A program made the position numbers and the translations under genes. From Bacillota bacterium (GTDB lineage Bacteria; Bacillota; Clostridia; Christensenellales; Aristaeellaceae): a stretch of 64,000 nt of DNA. Below, piece by piece: positions 8,569 to 17,539 of this stretch (position 1 is the stretch's first letter; the number at the start of each line of letters is the position of its first letter). The notes beneath the pieces are model-generated. The model was not told where the DNA came from and ran no database searches. It was given only the letters and a program-made list of their open reading frames with translations. The DNA lies in NCBI GenBank assembly GCA_023404345.1, contig JAEYCB010000062.1, positions 22,964 to 86,963 on the forward strand, given 5' to 3'.

Positions 8569-8852
8569 TCGGCAGCATGGTCAGCACCCGCAAGTCGGAC
8601 CGGCTGCATGGGCTCAAGCTTCTGGTAGCCGTGCCCATCGATATGGATACCTTTGAAGAAAAGGGCACGCCCTTTATTACCGTGGACACCGTGGGCGCGG
8701 GAGAAGGCGAAATCGTCATGTGGGCGGGCGGAAGCTCGTCGCGTCAGACCGATCTGACCACCAACAAGCCCGTAGACAGCTCCATCGTGGGTATCGTGGA
8801 TTTCGTGGATATTCTGGACAAGCGCGTGTACGACAAGGGGAATGCCTCATGA
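8550..8852 (+). CDS. BMC-P pentameric vertex protein 2
   Basis: 100 residues of the EutN/CcmL family (QLAKVIGSMVSTRK, LLVAVPID, VDTVGAGEGEIVM, VGIVDFVD). It starts inside the end of the preceding gene, with AAAGGAGG upstream. It is clearly paralogous to vertex protein 1, including the Ser-Ser-Arg-Gln segment after the glycine turn. It is joined to the third vertex gene by an ATGA overlap. Confidence 0.94.
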   Translation: MQLAKVIGSMVSTRKSDRLHGLKLLVAVPIDMDTFEEKGTPFITVDTVGAGEGEIVMWAGGSSSRQTDLTTNKPVDSSIVGIVDFVDILDKRVYDKGNAS

Positions 8853-9139
8853 AGATCGCGCGCGTGACAGGAACGGTGGTTTCCACCGTCAAATACGAAA
8901 AATACTGCGGCTACAAGCTGCTCAAGGTGCGTCACCTTACGCTGGAAGGCGAACTGACCGGCGAGGAGCTTATCGCCCTGGATGCGGCGGACGCGGGTAT
9001 CGGCGATATCGTGCTGGTCAACAACGATGGTGGTGCGGCGCAGATGATTACCGGGGATAAAACGCTCATAGCCAGCGTTACCATCTGCGGTGTGGTGGAC
9101 TGCTATACCTGGCAGGGACGTCACGTGGCCTGCCATTAG
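8849..9139 (+). CDS. BMC-P pentameric vertex protein 3
   Basis: 96 residues of the EutN/CcmL family, more diverged: KIARVTGTVVSTVK, LLKVRHL, LDAADAGIGDIVLV, CGVVD. The ATG at 8849 overlaps the previous stop as ATGA, so translation is coupled. Its core has AGIGDIV where the first two vertex paralogs have AGEGD/E. It is a shell vertex component. Confidence 0.92.
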   Translation: MKIARVTGTVVSTVKYEKYCGYKLLKVRHLTLEGELTGEELIALDAADAGIGDIVLVNNDGGAAQMITGDKTLIASVTICGVVDCYTWQGRHVACH

Positions 9140-9149
9140 GGGGAAGGGC

Positions 9150-9413
9150 ATGAACATCGGCAAGGTTGTGGGGTCTGTGGTGTGCACTGTGAAAACCCCC
9201 ACGCTGGAAGGTATCAAGCTGCTGGTGGTCCGCCAGATTGTCAATGGACAGGAAAAAGGACTGATCATCGCCTGTGACGGCACCCGCCAAGCGGGTATCG
9301 GAGACGTGGTGTATATGATTGGCCGTAAGGAAGCTGCCCTGCTGCTGGATTTGAAGGACCCGCCGCCCAGCGATATCACCATCGCCGGCATCATCGATCC
9401 GGAAACGCTGTAA
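9150..9413 (+). CDS. BMC-P pentameric vertex protein 4
   Basis: 87 residues of the EutN/CcmL family (NIGKVVGSVVCTVK, LLVVRQIV, GTRQAGIGDVVYM, AGIIDPETL). The ATG at 9150 has GGGGGAAGGG upstream. It is the last gene of the BMC run and is followed by a strong hairpin at 9421-9452. It is the fourth distinct vertex-type protein in the locus. Confidence 0.93.
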   Translation: MNIGKVVGSVVCTVKTPTLEGIKLLVVRQIVNGQEKGLIIACDGTRQAGIGDVVYMIGRKEAALLLDLKDPPPSDITIAGIIDPETL

Positions 9414-9420
9414 GCAAAAA

Positions 9421-9452
9421 GCGGCCCGGCTTCCCATGGGAAGCCGGGCCGC
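9421..9452. terminator. Bidirectional terminator between BMC locus and convergent gene
   Basis: A 32-bp perfect palindrome (GCGGCCCGGCTTCCC, AT, then the complement) lies between two convergent genes. The A-run at 9416-9420 becomes a T-run on the minus strand, giving a classical terminator for the gene at 9467-10804. On the plus strand the T-rich stretch is weaker, but the stem should still stop BMC transcription. Confidence 0.85.
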
Positions 9453-9466
9453 GTACTGCATGCCTT

Positions 9467-10804
9467 TTACCAGGTTGCCTTGCTGGCACTGGTTACCGCC
9501 GCCTGGTGGTCGGGATCGACCTTATCGCTTTCGTGGGTCTTGCTGTTTTTGAAATGAATGCAGAAGTGCCCATCGAAATTGTTTGTGGAAATGGTGGTGG
9601 TGCCGTGCGGCATACCGTTCATAGAAGCGGCATAGACATGGCCGTTGTAAAGAATCAGGATGGCGCGCCTGCTCCAGCTCCATTCCCCGCCGTAGATGCT
9701 CTTCATAGTGGCGGTGTCCTCGGCTGTACGGGGCTCAGCGTCAATATGATTGTAGCCGGACCAGCGCACGACCTCAAAGGTCTTGCCGGTTTTTACGTCC
9801 TTGATGGTAAAGCGGGCGTTCTTGGGAATCACATTGGTCACTTTGTCCTCGAACCAGTCCAGCACCTCTGTTTCGTAGGTCTTGGAACCGGAGGATCCGG
9901 ATTCGCCGACTGATCCGAAAAGAATGCGGATGGTGGAGGAACCGGCAATGCCGTCATCCTTCATGTTGCGCTTTTTTTGGAACTGCTGCACAGCCGCTAC
10001 GGTGCCTGCGCCATACACGCCGTCGATAGCACCGTCGTAGTAGCCCAGACATTCCAAAGCCTGCTGAAGCTTGACCACGTTGGACCCGCTGTCACCCTCA
10101 CGGCTGTTACCTGGCGCGGAGCCAATTTCAGATATGCTGGAAACGGTAGGGTATTTTGAAGCGGACGCAGACGATGAAGATGACGAACCAGATGAGGACG
10201 AGGCACCGCTGCCCGGCTCCGGCTGGGTGGTCATGGAGGTTTTGTTGCAGCTTCCGAAGATGCTGGTCACCGTAGAGGTGCCGGCATAGCCGTCAGCCTC
10301 CAGCCCTTCATCCTTCTGGTACTGGGTGACGGCTTTGGTGGTGCCGTCGCCGTAGATGCCGTCGATCTTGCCATCATAGTATCCTAGAATGTTTAGCGCC
10401 TGCTGGAGCTTTTTCACGTCGCTGTTCTCATCCCCGATGCGCATGATGCCCGGCGCGCTGCCCAGCGCTTTGATGCTGGCGGCTGCGGCCGCAGCGGCGG
10501 AGGGGGATTGGGTTACGTACTTCTTCATCATATAGCCGGTGAAGTTGCCATAGCGCACCTTGTACCAGTCGCCGGATTTGCCCAGAATATCCACTTCTTC
10601 GCCTTCCGGAACGGTTTGCAGGGCGCTGGATTCTTTATCAGCTTCCTTGCGCAGTACCACCTTGGCGTTGGTTACGCCCGCATCTGCTGCCAGGGCTGTC
10701 TGAGGAAGCATCGTGCAGCCCAGAACGACCGTGAGCGCCAGCACAGCGCATAAGATCTGTCGTAGGGCGTGGCGAATACCGCTATATGCCTCATAAAGGA
10801 CCAT
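9467..10804 (-). CDS. Exported SH3b and double peptidoglycan-binding-domain protein
   Basis: 445 residues. An N-terminal signal peptide (hydrophobic stretch about residues 15-38, cleavage likely after ALA) precedes an SH3b-like domain (about 45-97: VVLRKEADKESSALQTV, DWYKVRYGN). Two peptidoglycan-binding type 1 domains follow (SDVKKLQQALNILGYYDGKIDG and SNVVKLQQALECLGYYDGAIDG), separated by a Ser-rich linker. The C-terminal domain of about 140 residues ends with HFCIHFKNSKTHE, a pattern I associate with clostridial cell-wall proteins of unknown catalytic activity. It probably acts at the cell wall or spore surface. It is transcribed convergently with the BMC locus from its own promoter. Confidence 0.88.
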   Translation of the reverse strand: MVLYEAYSGIRHALRQILCAVLALTVVLGCTMLPQTALAADAGVTNAKVVLRKEADKESSALQTVPEGEEVDILGKSGDWYKVRYGNFTGYMMKKYVTQSPSAAAAAAASIKALGSAPGIMRIGDENSDVKKLQQALNILGYYDGKIDGIYGDGTTKAVTQYQKDEGLEADGYAGTSTVTSIFGSCNKTSMTTQPEPGSGASSSSGSSSSSSASASKYPTVSSISEIGSAPGNSREGDSGSNVVKLQQALECLGYYDGAIDGVYGAGTVAAVQQFQKKRNMKDDGIAGSSTIRILFGSVGESGSSGSKTYETEVLDWFEDKVTNVIPKNARFTIKDVKTGKTFEVVRWSGYNHIDAEPRTAEDTATMKSIYGGEWSWSRRAILILYNGHVYAASMNGMPHGTTTISTNNFDGHFCIHFKNSKTHESDKVDPDHQAAVTSASKATW

Positions 10805-10866
10805 GTGAATCAGTTCCTCCTTTGCAGTGGGGGAAAGAGGGCGTATCCCTCACAAGTTGCAAAATC

Positions 10867-10895
10867 AATATATTACGAAAATATTAATATGTCAA
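10867..10895 (-). promoter_or_regulatory. Sigma-A-type promoter for the SH3b/peptidoglycan-binding gene
   Basis: On the minus strand TTGACA (complement of 10890-10895), a 17-bp spacer and TATATT (complement of 10867-10872). It lies about 60 bp upstream of the start codon in an AT-rich intergenic region. Confidence 0.8.
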
Positions 10896-10978
10896 GACGA
10901 ATATGTGAAGTGTTACATGCGTTGCGGCTTCCAAAATTCAGTCATTTTGATATCTTTTCAGCAAAATTGGGGAAACTA

Positions 10979-11007
10979 TTGACGAAAACGGAAATCGAGA
11001 TTAAACT
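10979..11007 (+). promoter_or_regulatory. Sigma-A-type promoter for the gene at 11081
   Basis: TTGACG (10979-10984), 17-bp spacer, TAAACT (11002-11007). It faces away from the minus-strand promoter in the same 276-bp intergenic region, making a divergent promoter pair. Confidence 0.75.
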
Positions 11008-11080
11008 ATCATGGTGTTCATGGTTCATTCATAATTTTGCCATGCCACGGACACACCGATATGATGTAAGGGGTTAGTAT

Positions 11081-13504
11081 ATGAAGGAGATCAACGGTAC
11101 CATCACGCTTGCCTATGTAGAGGAGGACAACAGGCAGCGCGTCATTTTCCGCGTCATACCGCTTTGTACCCGCGAGGGAAACGTTTTTCACGGCGGCGCG
11201 GATGACTTTCCCGATGAGGGCAGCCTGCGTATCGTGCCGGACAAGCGCGAGCAGAGTACTTTTAAGGAAAGGATGCGCGAGGCCGGCGGCTTGTGCGCTA
11301 TCCAGCTCGCCAGCGATGGCAAGGAATTGATGAAGGTGCGGCAAAACCGCAACTATGCCCCTGAGGAAGGCGAAAGGAACCAGTACGCAATTTATTCGGA
11401 TGTGATTTGCGAACTGGCTGAGGACGGCTGCTTCGAGGTGGTGGAACCGGGTACGGACGCTTCGCAGGCCCTTACGGCGAAGGTGCTTCTGCACAAGGAC
11501 AAAATGCTTTATGGTCCCGTGGAAAAGGGACAGGCGCTTCAGGCGGCGGTGGAAGGGCTTAAGCCCTTTGGCAACGACCACTTTTTGCTGCATACTGTGG
11601 AAACGCCCGCTTTGGGCCGGCACAGTATTTATTGGGACCCTGAGGCGACCCTGAATTGGCGGCAGCGCCGCAACAGCCTTAGGCGCAAGGAGCGCGCCGC
11701 TGCTCAGGAAGAGGAAAAGCCTAAAAAGGCCGAGCAAAAGGCCAAAGCCGAAGAAAAGCCCCGCAAGGAAAAGCCTGAGAATCCGGCAAAAGCAGAAGCC
11801 AAGCCGGAAAAGCCCGTTAAACAGGACCCTCATACCCGTCGGGTAGAGCGTGCTGCCGAGATTGTGCGTCAGGAAGAAGAGCAAAAGGCGCGTGAGGCCG
11901 CCGCTGCCGTGCAGCCCATTGCACAGCAGCAGCCCAAGGAGGAAGCAGAGGAAACGTTGCCCATCGGTGCGCGTTTGGATATCCTGGATAGCGAGCTGCC
12001 TTTTGAACAGCAGATTTCCCGCCTGGCCCAGCCCCTCAGCGAGGGAGCCAACCGCCTGACGAACGACGTCCCTGTGCCGGAGGAGGAAGTTCCGGAGACG
12101 GTAGCGCGTTTTTCCGGTACGCCCCTGATCAATGGCGGCGAGAAAATTGTTCGTACGCGCCGTCACCCGGAGAGCATGCATCATGTAGTGGAACGGCAGA
12201 TGCGCGGCCAGCGGGATGAAATCATGGGAGAGGAACTGGGTAGCGGGACCTATGGCCTTGTGGAAAACCCCATCGAAAGCCTGCGCACCTGTATGGAATA
12301 TATCTGGCAGAACGCCGATATGCGCCAGCAGGCCATGGATATGCTGTTGGAAAATGAGGCATTTACCACGGACGTTGCGGCCGCGCTTCGCCGGGGTGGG
12401 ATCAATCTTAATGCCACCGCAGCTGCTCGTGAGCAGCTGGCCGAGATCGAGGCCGACCGTATCAGCCTGCTGATGCAGCTGGAAACGGCAAAAGAGAATG
12501 AAAAGAAATTCCGCGAGCAAGCGATCGCCACGCTTTCTCAAAAGCGGCGTGACGAAGCGGAACGCCTGAAAAAAGAAGTAGATCAGCTTTCGCACTGCCG
12601 TGAAGAGCTTTTGGAGCAATCCCGCGTGCTCAGCACGGAAAATGCCTCCCGTCTCACCGAGTTTATTGCTGGACAGATGAGCTGCTTAAGCGGTGCGGGG
12701 GAACAGCGGGTGTTGCTTTCTCCTGTGGTGGGACGCACCTATACCCAGCAGGAATTGGCTGAGCAGCTGCGCGTGCATATGAATGACAGCGGATTCAGCA
12801 TCAGCGATGATGAGGCTGTGAGCCTGCTGATCAATTTCTCACTGTATGATGCGCTGTGCTTCCGTGCCCGCACCATTACCGATGCGCAGCTCTTTGCCGA
12901 TGTCCTGCTCGAGAGCTTCGGACTCAAGAGTGTATCGGCCACGGTGAACCCCGGCGCATATGTAGAAATGATCAGCCTGTTGCCTGAGGATGGACGGCGT
13001 ACTCCCACTGTCACCGTGCAGCCTCTGGGGACCGAAACCATGACCGTCTACGGCCATAAAACCCTGTTTTTGACGGATGAAAGTGCGATGTCTGAGATCG
13101 ATGGACTGCTGCCGTATCCGGTGATCAGCGTGCCGGCCATGTTTAAACGTGGCTTTGGCCGTGCGGCGCAGTGGCAGCCCGTGGAAGCGGCTTCTCTGGA
13201 ATCGTTCGCCGCCATCCGCGCTGATTCGCACCCCATGCTCAGTGATGCCGAAAAGTGGTTTACCGATCTTAAGCGTGTGCTTTCCCAGGCGGAGCTCGTG
13301 CTGCCAGATGCGATGGCTGCCGGCATGCGCCGTTTCATCGAAGTGGCCTCGCGCAAGGTGCGCGGTGGATTCCTGGCGGCAGCGGACATAGCGGCCAGTA
13401 ACTGGGTGGTTCCGCTGCTGACGCTCAGCGGCTGTGATACTGCCAAGGTGGCCGATGCCTTAGCAGGCCTGCCGCGCACGATGGATTTGCTGGGTATCCG
13501 TTGA
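11081..13504 (+). CDS. Large unrecognised coiled-coil protein
   Basis: 807 residues from the ATG at 11081 (AAGGGG upstream). I do not recognise the family. Visible regions are an N-terminal beta-rich domain (about 1-200), a Lys/Glu/Pro/Ala-rich low-complexity linker (about 205-290), a middle segment with REEL-type heptads forming a likely coiled coil (about 450-560), and a C-terminal globular domain (about 560-807). There is no signal peptide or membrane segment, so it is probably cytoplasmic, perhaps a scaffold. It has its own promoter and is followed 26 bp later by a FakA-like mini-protein and a terminator, suggesting a two-gene operon. Confidence 0.85.
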   Translation: MKEINGTITLAYVEEDNRQRVIFRVIPLCTREGNVFHGGADDFPDEGSLRIVPDKREQSTFKERMREAGGLCAIQLASDGKELMKVRQNRNYAPEEGERNQYAIYSDVICELAEDGCFEVVEPGTDASQALTAKVLLHKDKMLYGPVEKGQALQAAVEGLKPFGNDHFLLHTVETPALGRHSIYWDPEATLNWRQRRNSLRRKERAAAQEEEKPKKAEQKAKAEEKPRKEKPENPAKAEAKPEKPVKQDPHTRRVERAAEIVRQEEEQKAREAAAAVQPIAQQQPKEEAEETLPIGARLDILDSELPFEQQISRLAQPLSEGANRLTNDVPVPEEEVPETVARFSGTPLINGGEKIVRTRRHPESMHHVVERQMRGQRDEIMGEELGSGTYGLVENPIESLRTCMEYIWQNADMRQQAMDMLLENEAFTTDVAAALRRGGINLNATAAAREQLAEIEADRISLLMQLETAKENEKKFREQAIATLSQKRRDEAERLKKEVDQLSHCREELLEQSRVLSTENASRLTEFIAGQMSCLSGAGEQRVLLSPVVGRTYTQQELAEQLRVHMNDSGFSISDDEAVSLLINFSLYDALCFRARTITDAQLFADVLLESFGLKSVSATVNPGAYVEMISLLPEDGRRTPTVTVQPLGTETMTVYGHKTLFLTDESAMSEIDGLLPYPVISVPAMFKRGFGRAAQWQPVEAASLESFAAIRADSHPMLSDAEKWFTDLKRVLSQAELVLPDAMAAGMRRFIEVASRKVRGGFLAAADIAASNWVVPLLTLSGCDTAKVADALAGLPRTMDLLGIR

Positions 13505-13530
13505 GACGCCCGGGCAAAGGAGGAATATCC

Positions 13531-13782
13531 ATGCTGGAATACAAGTTTGATACCCAACTGCTGATCGAAGGCACGGGCCTGGACGAGGACAAGATCAACG
13601 ATTATATCACCCAGAACATCAAGGGCGACTGTCTGCTGGCTGTGGGCGATGATGAGCTGATCAAGATCCACTACCACACCAACGAACCCTGGCAGGTGCT
13701 GGAATACTGTGCCTCGCTGGGCGATATCCATGATATTGTGGTGGAGAATATGGAACGCCAGTCCGCCGGGCTGGATGGCTGA
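13531..13782 (+). CDS. Stand-alone FakA/DAK2-associated middle-domain-like mini-protein
   Basis: 83 residues; the ATG at 13531 follows AAAGGAGG. The segments LLAVGDDELIKIHYHTNEPW, VLEYCASLGDIHDIV and ENMERQ closely resemble the middle-domain segment of FakA/YloV fatty-acid kinase (HxHT-P, VLxYALxxG, NMxxQ). The DhaL-like kinase domain and the DegV-interacting C-terminal domain of that roughly 550-residue protein are absent. The reading frame is intact with its own ribosome site, so it is a mini-protein rather than a fragment. Its function is unknown. It is likely co-transcribed with the coiled-coil gene upstream. Confidence 0.8.
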   Translation: MLEYKFDTQLLIEGTGLDEDKINDYITQNIKGDCLLAVGDDELIKIHYHTNEPWQVLEYCASLGDIHDIVVENMERQSAGLDG

Positions 13783-13798
13783 AAAAGTGCAGAAAACA

Positions 13799-13840
13799 GT
13801 GAGCCGGGGCACATCGTATGCCCCGGCTCACTTTCTTTCT
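13799..13840 (+). terminator. Rho-independent terminator
   Basis: A 13-bp GC-rich stem (13799-13811 with 13819-13831) with a 7-nt loop is followed by a T-rich run (CTTTCTTTCTTTG). It lies between two convergent genes, ending the plus-strand operon and possibly also the minus-strand class A PBP gene. Confidence 0.85.
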
Positions 13841-13851
13841 TTGTCTTTTTA

Positions 13852-16650
13852 TCAGTATGCCCCCGCCATGGCCTGCGTGAGCAGGGCCATGGCTCCAGCC
13901 ACGTCCGCCATGCCCGGATTGCCGCTGGAGAGGATGCTCTCCAAGGTGGCAGCCGCGCTCTGAATGTTCGCATAGGCCGCAGAGGAAGCGTCCATGGAGC
14001 CCATCAGGTCATAGGCGCTTTGCAAAAGCTGCCGCGCGTCGGGCACCAGCGAGTTGTCTGTAGAACCGTCGGTAAAGCCGCCGTCAGCCCAGCCGCCTCC
14101 GGTTGAGGTCTCATAGCTGGTGTGCAGCGTGCAGTAACCCAGGTTGCTGGCTGTGCCCAGATATTCGGCAATGACCGGGCCGTACTGGCTGTCATTTACA
14201 TAAGGGCTGAGCGGGTGGCCGTTTGGAATGACGACCACGCCTGTGGTAGTGGTACTGGGACAGTATTCTGTAGCCAGCATGCCGGTCTGCGTGCAGGTGA
14301 CCACGGATTGATGCATCTGGCAGGACACGGTAGGCACCGTGGGCTCATACCAGTAATCGGTCACCACGCCGTAGCCCTTGCTGTCGTTGTAGCAGGCCTC
14401 GGTGGCCAGCTGGCCGCTCACTGCGCAGGTTGTCACCTTGACCAGCCCTATGTCCTCAGGATTGGCCTCGATGATATCGCGGTTCTCAAGCCCCTTGGCT
14501 TCGTGAATCTTGGTCATGTAACTCTTCCAGATGGGAAGTGCGCCGGAACTGCCCGTGGTCTTGGAGGAGAGGGGCTTGTAGTTGTCATGTCCCACCCAGA
14601 TGGAGCTGACGTACCAGCCCGTCATACCCACAAAGGTTACGCCGCGCTGATCGCTGTTGGTGCCGGTTTTTCCGGCCACGGTCTGCCCACTGATCTTGGC
14701 GGCGGTGGCCGTACCGCCGGAAACCACGTCCTTCATCATGTCCACGATCATCCAGGCCGTGGAGGGACGGAACACCTGCCGCCGCTCCTGCTGGGCATGG
14801 CTGTCATAGACCACGTTGCCCGCGCTGTCCGATATGCCCAGGAAGGAGATCGGCTCCTGATAGACGCCGCCATTGCCCAGTACCCCGAAGGCCACAGCCA
14901 GCTGCACCGGGGTAATGCCGCTGGAGCCCAGTGACAGGCCGAAGGGCGTAGCATCGATGTTGTCACGATCCACTCCCATGCGCATGAGGAAATCCACCGA
15001 CCGGTCCACGCCGACCATGGTCAGAAGCGTTTGTGCAGCAGCTACATTATGGCTGCGCTTCATGCCGTTGCGCAGGGTTTCAGGCCCTACATAGTCGCCG
15101 CCGCCATAGTTTTTGGGCCAGGTATCCTTGCCGTCTGATCCGGTCCAACCGGTAATGGGAACGGGAATGTTATAAACGATGCTGGCAGGGGAATAGCCCA
15201 TTTCCAACGCGGGTGCGTAGACGGCGATGGGCTTGATGGAGGAGCCGACGGGCATCTTCATATCCGTGGCACGGTTGAGGGTCTTGCGCGCAGTGGGGCG
15301 CGTGCGAGACCCTACAATGGCCTTCAGCTCGCCCGTGCGATAATCCAATACCACCGCGGCGGCCTGCGGCTGAACGATTTCATCATAGGTGCCATCGTAA
15401 TTGAGGGTGCGGTATACCTTGTCGCTGGGGTCGCGCAGGGCAGGATACTTATCCCAGGTCTCAAGCGTTTCCTCAACAATTTCCTGAATCTCGGTGTCGA
15501 TGGCCAGCGTTACATGGTAGCCGCCGGTGCGCAGCTCATTTTCCATCTTGCTGCGGTTTTCACTGGTATCCTCCAGTCCGTTGAGCTCAAGGAAACAGTC
15601 TACAATGTCCTGCACGGCATATTCCACGTAATGGGCGTATTGATACATACCGTCACCCTCGGTGGTAGAGGTTTCCAGCACATGCGCGGTAGAGGGGTCC
15701 AGCGCCTCCTGGTACTGCTGCTGGGTGATAAACTCGTTTTCATACATGCAACGCAGCACATAGTCGGTGCGGTTGTTGGTAATAGCTTTATAGTCAGTTG
15801 TATCGGAAGTACGGGTATAAAAATTCCGGCGCGGGTTGTAGTAGTACGGGTTGGTGGTCACGCCCGCCAGCATGGCGCATTCGCGCAGCGTCAGTTCGCT
15901 GAGTTCCTTGCCAAAGTAGCCCTGTGCCGCCACCTGCACGCCGTAATAGTTTTCGCCCAGATAAATGGTATTAAGATAATATTCAAGGATTTGCAGCTTG
16001 GTGTACTTTGTTTCCAGCTGCATGGCCAGATAGGCCTCCTGAATTTTGCGCTTGTAGCTAAGCTCATTGCTGAGTACGGTGTTTTTGATCAGCTGCTGGG
16101 TGATGGTGGAACCACCCTGTTGTGTGCCAGAGACAAAATTCTGGATAAAGGAACCGATGATACGCTTGATGTCGATGCCGTTATGGGTATAAAAGCGTGC
16201 GTCTTCTACAGCTACAAAGGCGTTGCGCAGCTCTTCAGGCATCAGAGAAATATTGACCATGATGCGGTTTTCGGTGCCCTTATAATCGGTGATTACGTTG
16301 CCCTGCGCATCGTAAAGAAAGCTGGTTTTATCCTGGTCATCCAGAAGGGCCAGGTCCAGCGTGGGCGCGGTTTCCATATATCCCTTGGCAATGCCGGCCA
16401 CCGCGCCGGCCAGTGCCAGCCCGCACAGCACAATCAGCAGCGCTGTCAGCCGCACCGCGTTGACCAGCACCGACAGCACAAAATTGGGCTTGGTCAACCT
16501 TGGCTTAAAAATGGTGCGCTTGCGGGGCGCTTCTTCCTCCTCCGGCGGACGGTAAGCGGGATCGCTTTCCCAGCCTCCGTCAAAGGAGCCGCCGTCATCT
16601 GGGTCATATGGCTGCTGATGGCCGTTGTACGGCTCATTGGAATGATACAA
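13852..16650 (-). CDS. Class A penicillin-binding protein (PBP1A type)
   Basis: A bifunctional peptidoglycan glycosyltransferase and transpeptidase. An acidic cytoplasmic N-tail precedes a single membrane segment (VLSVLVNAVRLTALLIVLCG). The GT51 domain follows, with EDARFYTHNG and GGSTITQQLIKN. The transpeptidase domain has SSIK, SHN and KTGTN boxes. A Ser/Thr-rich C-terminal tail is typical of Clostridia. The TTG at 16650 is chosen because GGGAGGG sits 6-7 nt before it; an in-frame ATG at 16671 would add seven residues that contain this ribosome site. Transcription is minus, convergent with the preceding operon. Confidence 0.93.
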   Translation of the reverse strand: MYHSNEPYNGHQQPYDPDDGGSFDGGWESDPAYRPPEEEEAPRKRTIFKPRLTKPNFVLSVLVNAVRLTALLIVLCGLALAGAVAGIAKGYMETAPTLDLALLDDQDKTSFLYDAQGNVITDYKGTENRIMVNISLMPEELRNAFVAVEDARFYTHNGIDIKRIIGSFIQNFVSGTQQGGSTITQQLIKNTVLSNELSYKRKIQEAYLAMQLETKYTKLQILEYYLNTIYLGENYYGVQVAAQGYFGKELSELTLRECAMLAGVTTNPYYYNPRRNFYTRTSDTTDYKAITNNRTDYVLRCMYENEFITQQQYQEALDPSTAHVLETSTTEGDGMYQYAHYVEYAVQDIVDCFLELNGLEDTSENRSKMENELRTGGYHVTLAIDTEIQEIVEETLETWDKYPALRDPSDKVYRTLNYDGTYDEIVQPQAAAVVLDYRTGELKAIVGSRTRPTARKTLNRATDMKMPVGSSIKPIAVYAPALEMGYSPASIVYNIPVPITGWTGSDGKDTWPKNYGGGDYVGPETLRNGMKRSHNVAAAQTLLTMVGVDRSVDFLMRMGVDRDNIDATPFGLSLGSSGITPVQLAVAFGVLGNGGVYQEPISFLGISDSAGNVVYDSHAQQERRQVFRPSTAWMIVDMMKDVVSGGTATAAKISGQTVAGKTGTNSDQRGVTFVGMTGWYVSSIWVGHDNYKPLSSKTTGSSGALPIWKSYMTKIHEAKGLENRDIIEANPEDIGLVKVTTCAVSGQLATEACYNDSKGYGVVTDYWYEPTVPTVSCQMHQSVVTCTQTGMLATEYCPSTTTTGVVVIPNGHPLSPYVNDSQYGPVIAEYLGTASNLGYCTLHTSYETSTGGGWADGGFTDGSTDNSLVPDARQLLQSAYDLMGSMDASSAAYANIQSAAATLESILSSGNPGMADVAGAMALLTQAMAGAY

Positions 16651-16691
16651 AGCGTTCCCTCCCAAAAGCATAAGGCGTTGGTTCGCCTTTC

Positions 16692-16700
16692 ATTATAACA
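16692..16700 (-). promoter_or_regulatory. Extended -10 promoter element for the class A PBP gene
   Basis: The minus strand reads TGTTATAAT (complement of 16692-16700), an extended -10 box, about 40 bp before the TTG start. No good -35 box is seen. Its position would leave the ATG at 16671 almost at the transcript end and supports the TTG start at 16650. Confidence 0.6.
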
Positions 16701-16807
16701 TACCTGGAGCGGGCGCGCCATAGCGCCTCTGTAACAATCGGACGGGCTGCGGCAGGTTGTTTTTTTGACCCGCTTCGCATATTCATGCAACGAAGGGAGG
16801 GGGTGTA

Positions 16808-17464
16808 TTGGCTGCATGCGCGCGCAAAAAAAGCGGTGTTCTGCGCTGGCTGATCATTCTGATCCTGCTGCTGGCGGCGGGGATAATCGCCATGGAGCAA
16901 AACCTTAGCCAGACCATGCTGGACATGGCGTTTGCCCGCGCCTATTCAATGGCTGTGGAAACCATCAACCGTGCGGTGAAGCAGGCTATGGCCCAGGGAA
17001 TCACCTACGAGGAACTAATCGACGCACAGATGGATGCGCAGGGACGCGTATCCATGCTCAGGGCCAACACCATGCGCATGAACGAGCTGGCTTCGCAAAC
17101 CGCACTGTTGGCTGAACAGGAGCTGGGCAGCGCCGAAAACCAGGTGGTGGAAATTCCCCTGGGGGCAGCGCTGGGCGTGAGCTTCCTATCGGGCTTTGGC
17201 CCGCGGCTGGAGGTGCAGATTTTGCCTGTGGGAGCTGTTCATACCAGCTTTGACACCGAGTTTGAAACCGCCGGTATCAACCAGACCCGGCATAAAATTT
17301 TTTTGAACCTGCGCGCCACCGTCAGCCTGATCGTACCCACAGGCTCTCAGCTGGTAGAAGTGACCAGTACTGTGCCTATTGCTGAAAGCATCATTGTCGG
17401 AGAGGTGCCGGAAAGTTTCGTGGACGTTAACAACGAGGAGGATATGCTCAACCTGATTCCCTGA
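16808..17464 (+). CDS. yunB: Sporulation protein YunB
   Basis: 218 residues. The N-terminal membrane anchor (VLRWLIILILLLAAGIIAM) precedes the YunB domain with VEIPLGAALG, the AGINQTRHKI signature and a PIAESIIVGEVP end. In Bacillus yunB is sigma-E controlled and needed for normal sporulation. The TTG at 16808 is used because it follows AGGGAGGGGG at a normal distance and no in-frame ATG precedes the anchor. Its presence is one of the better hints that the organism forms spores. Confidence 0.93.
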   Translation: MAACARKKSGVLRWLIILILLLAAGIIAMEQNLSQTMLDMAFARAYSMAVETINRAVKQAMAQGITYEELIDAQMDAQGRVSMLRANTMRMNELASQTALLAEQELGSAENQVVEIPLGAALGVSFLSGFGPRLEVQILPVGAVHTSFDTEFETAGINQTRHKIFLNLRATVSLIVPTGSQLVEVTSTVPIAESIIVGEVPESFVDVNNEEDMLNLIP

Positions 17465-17539
17465 TCGTGCAGCAAATCGTGTGCCCGTGGCGTTTTATGT
17501 GAGCATCCCGGGCACGGTTTTTTGCGAAAAAAGCCGGAA

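Noticed and set aside
11018..12619. A 533-codon minus-strand frame opposite the coiled-coil gene
   Set aside because: Leu/Phe-rich because it mirrors Lys/Glu-rich codons; the plus strand has promoter, ribosome site and coding logic.
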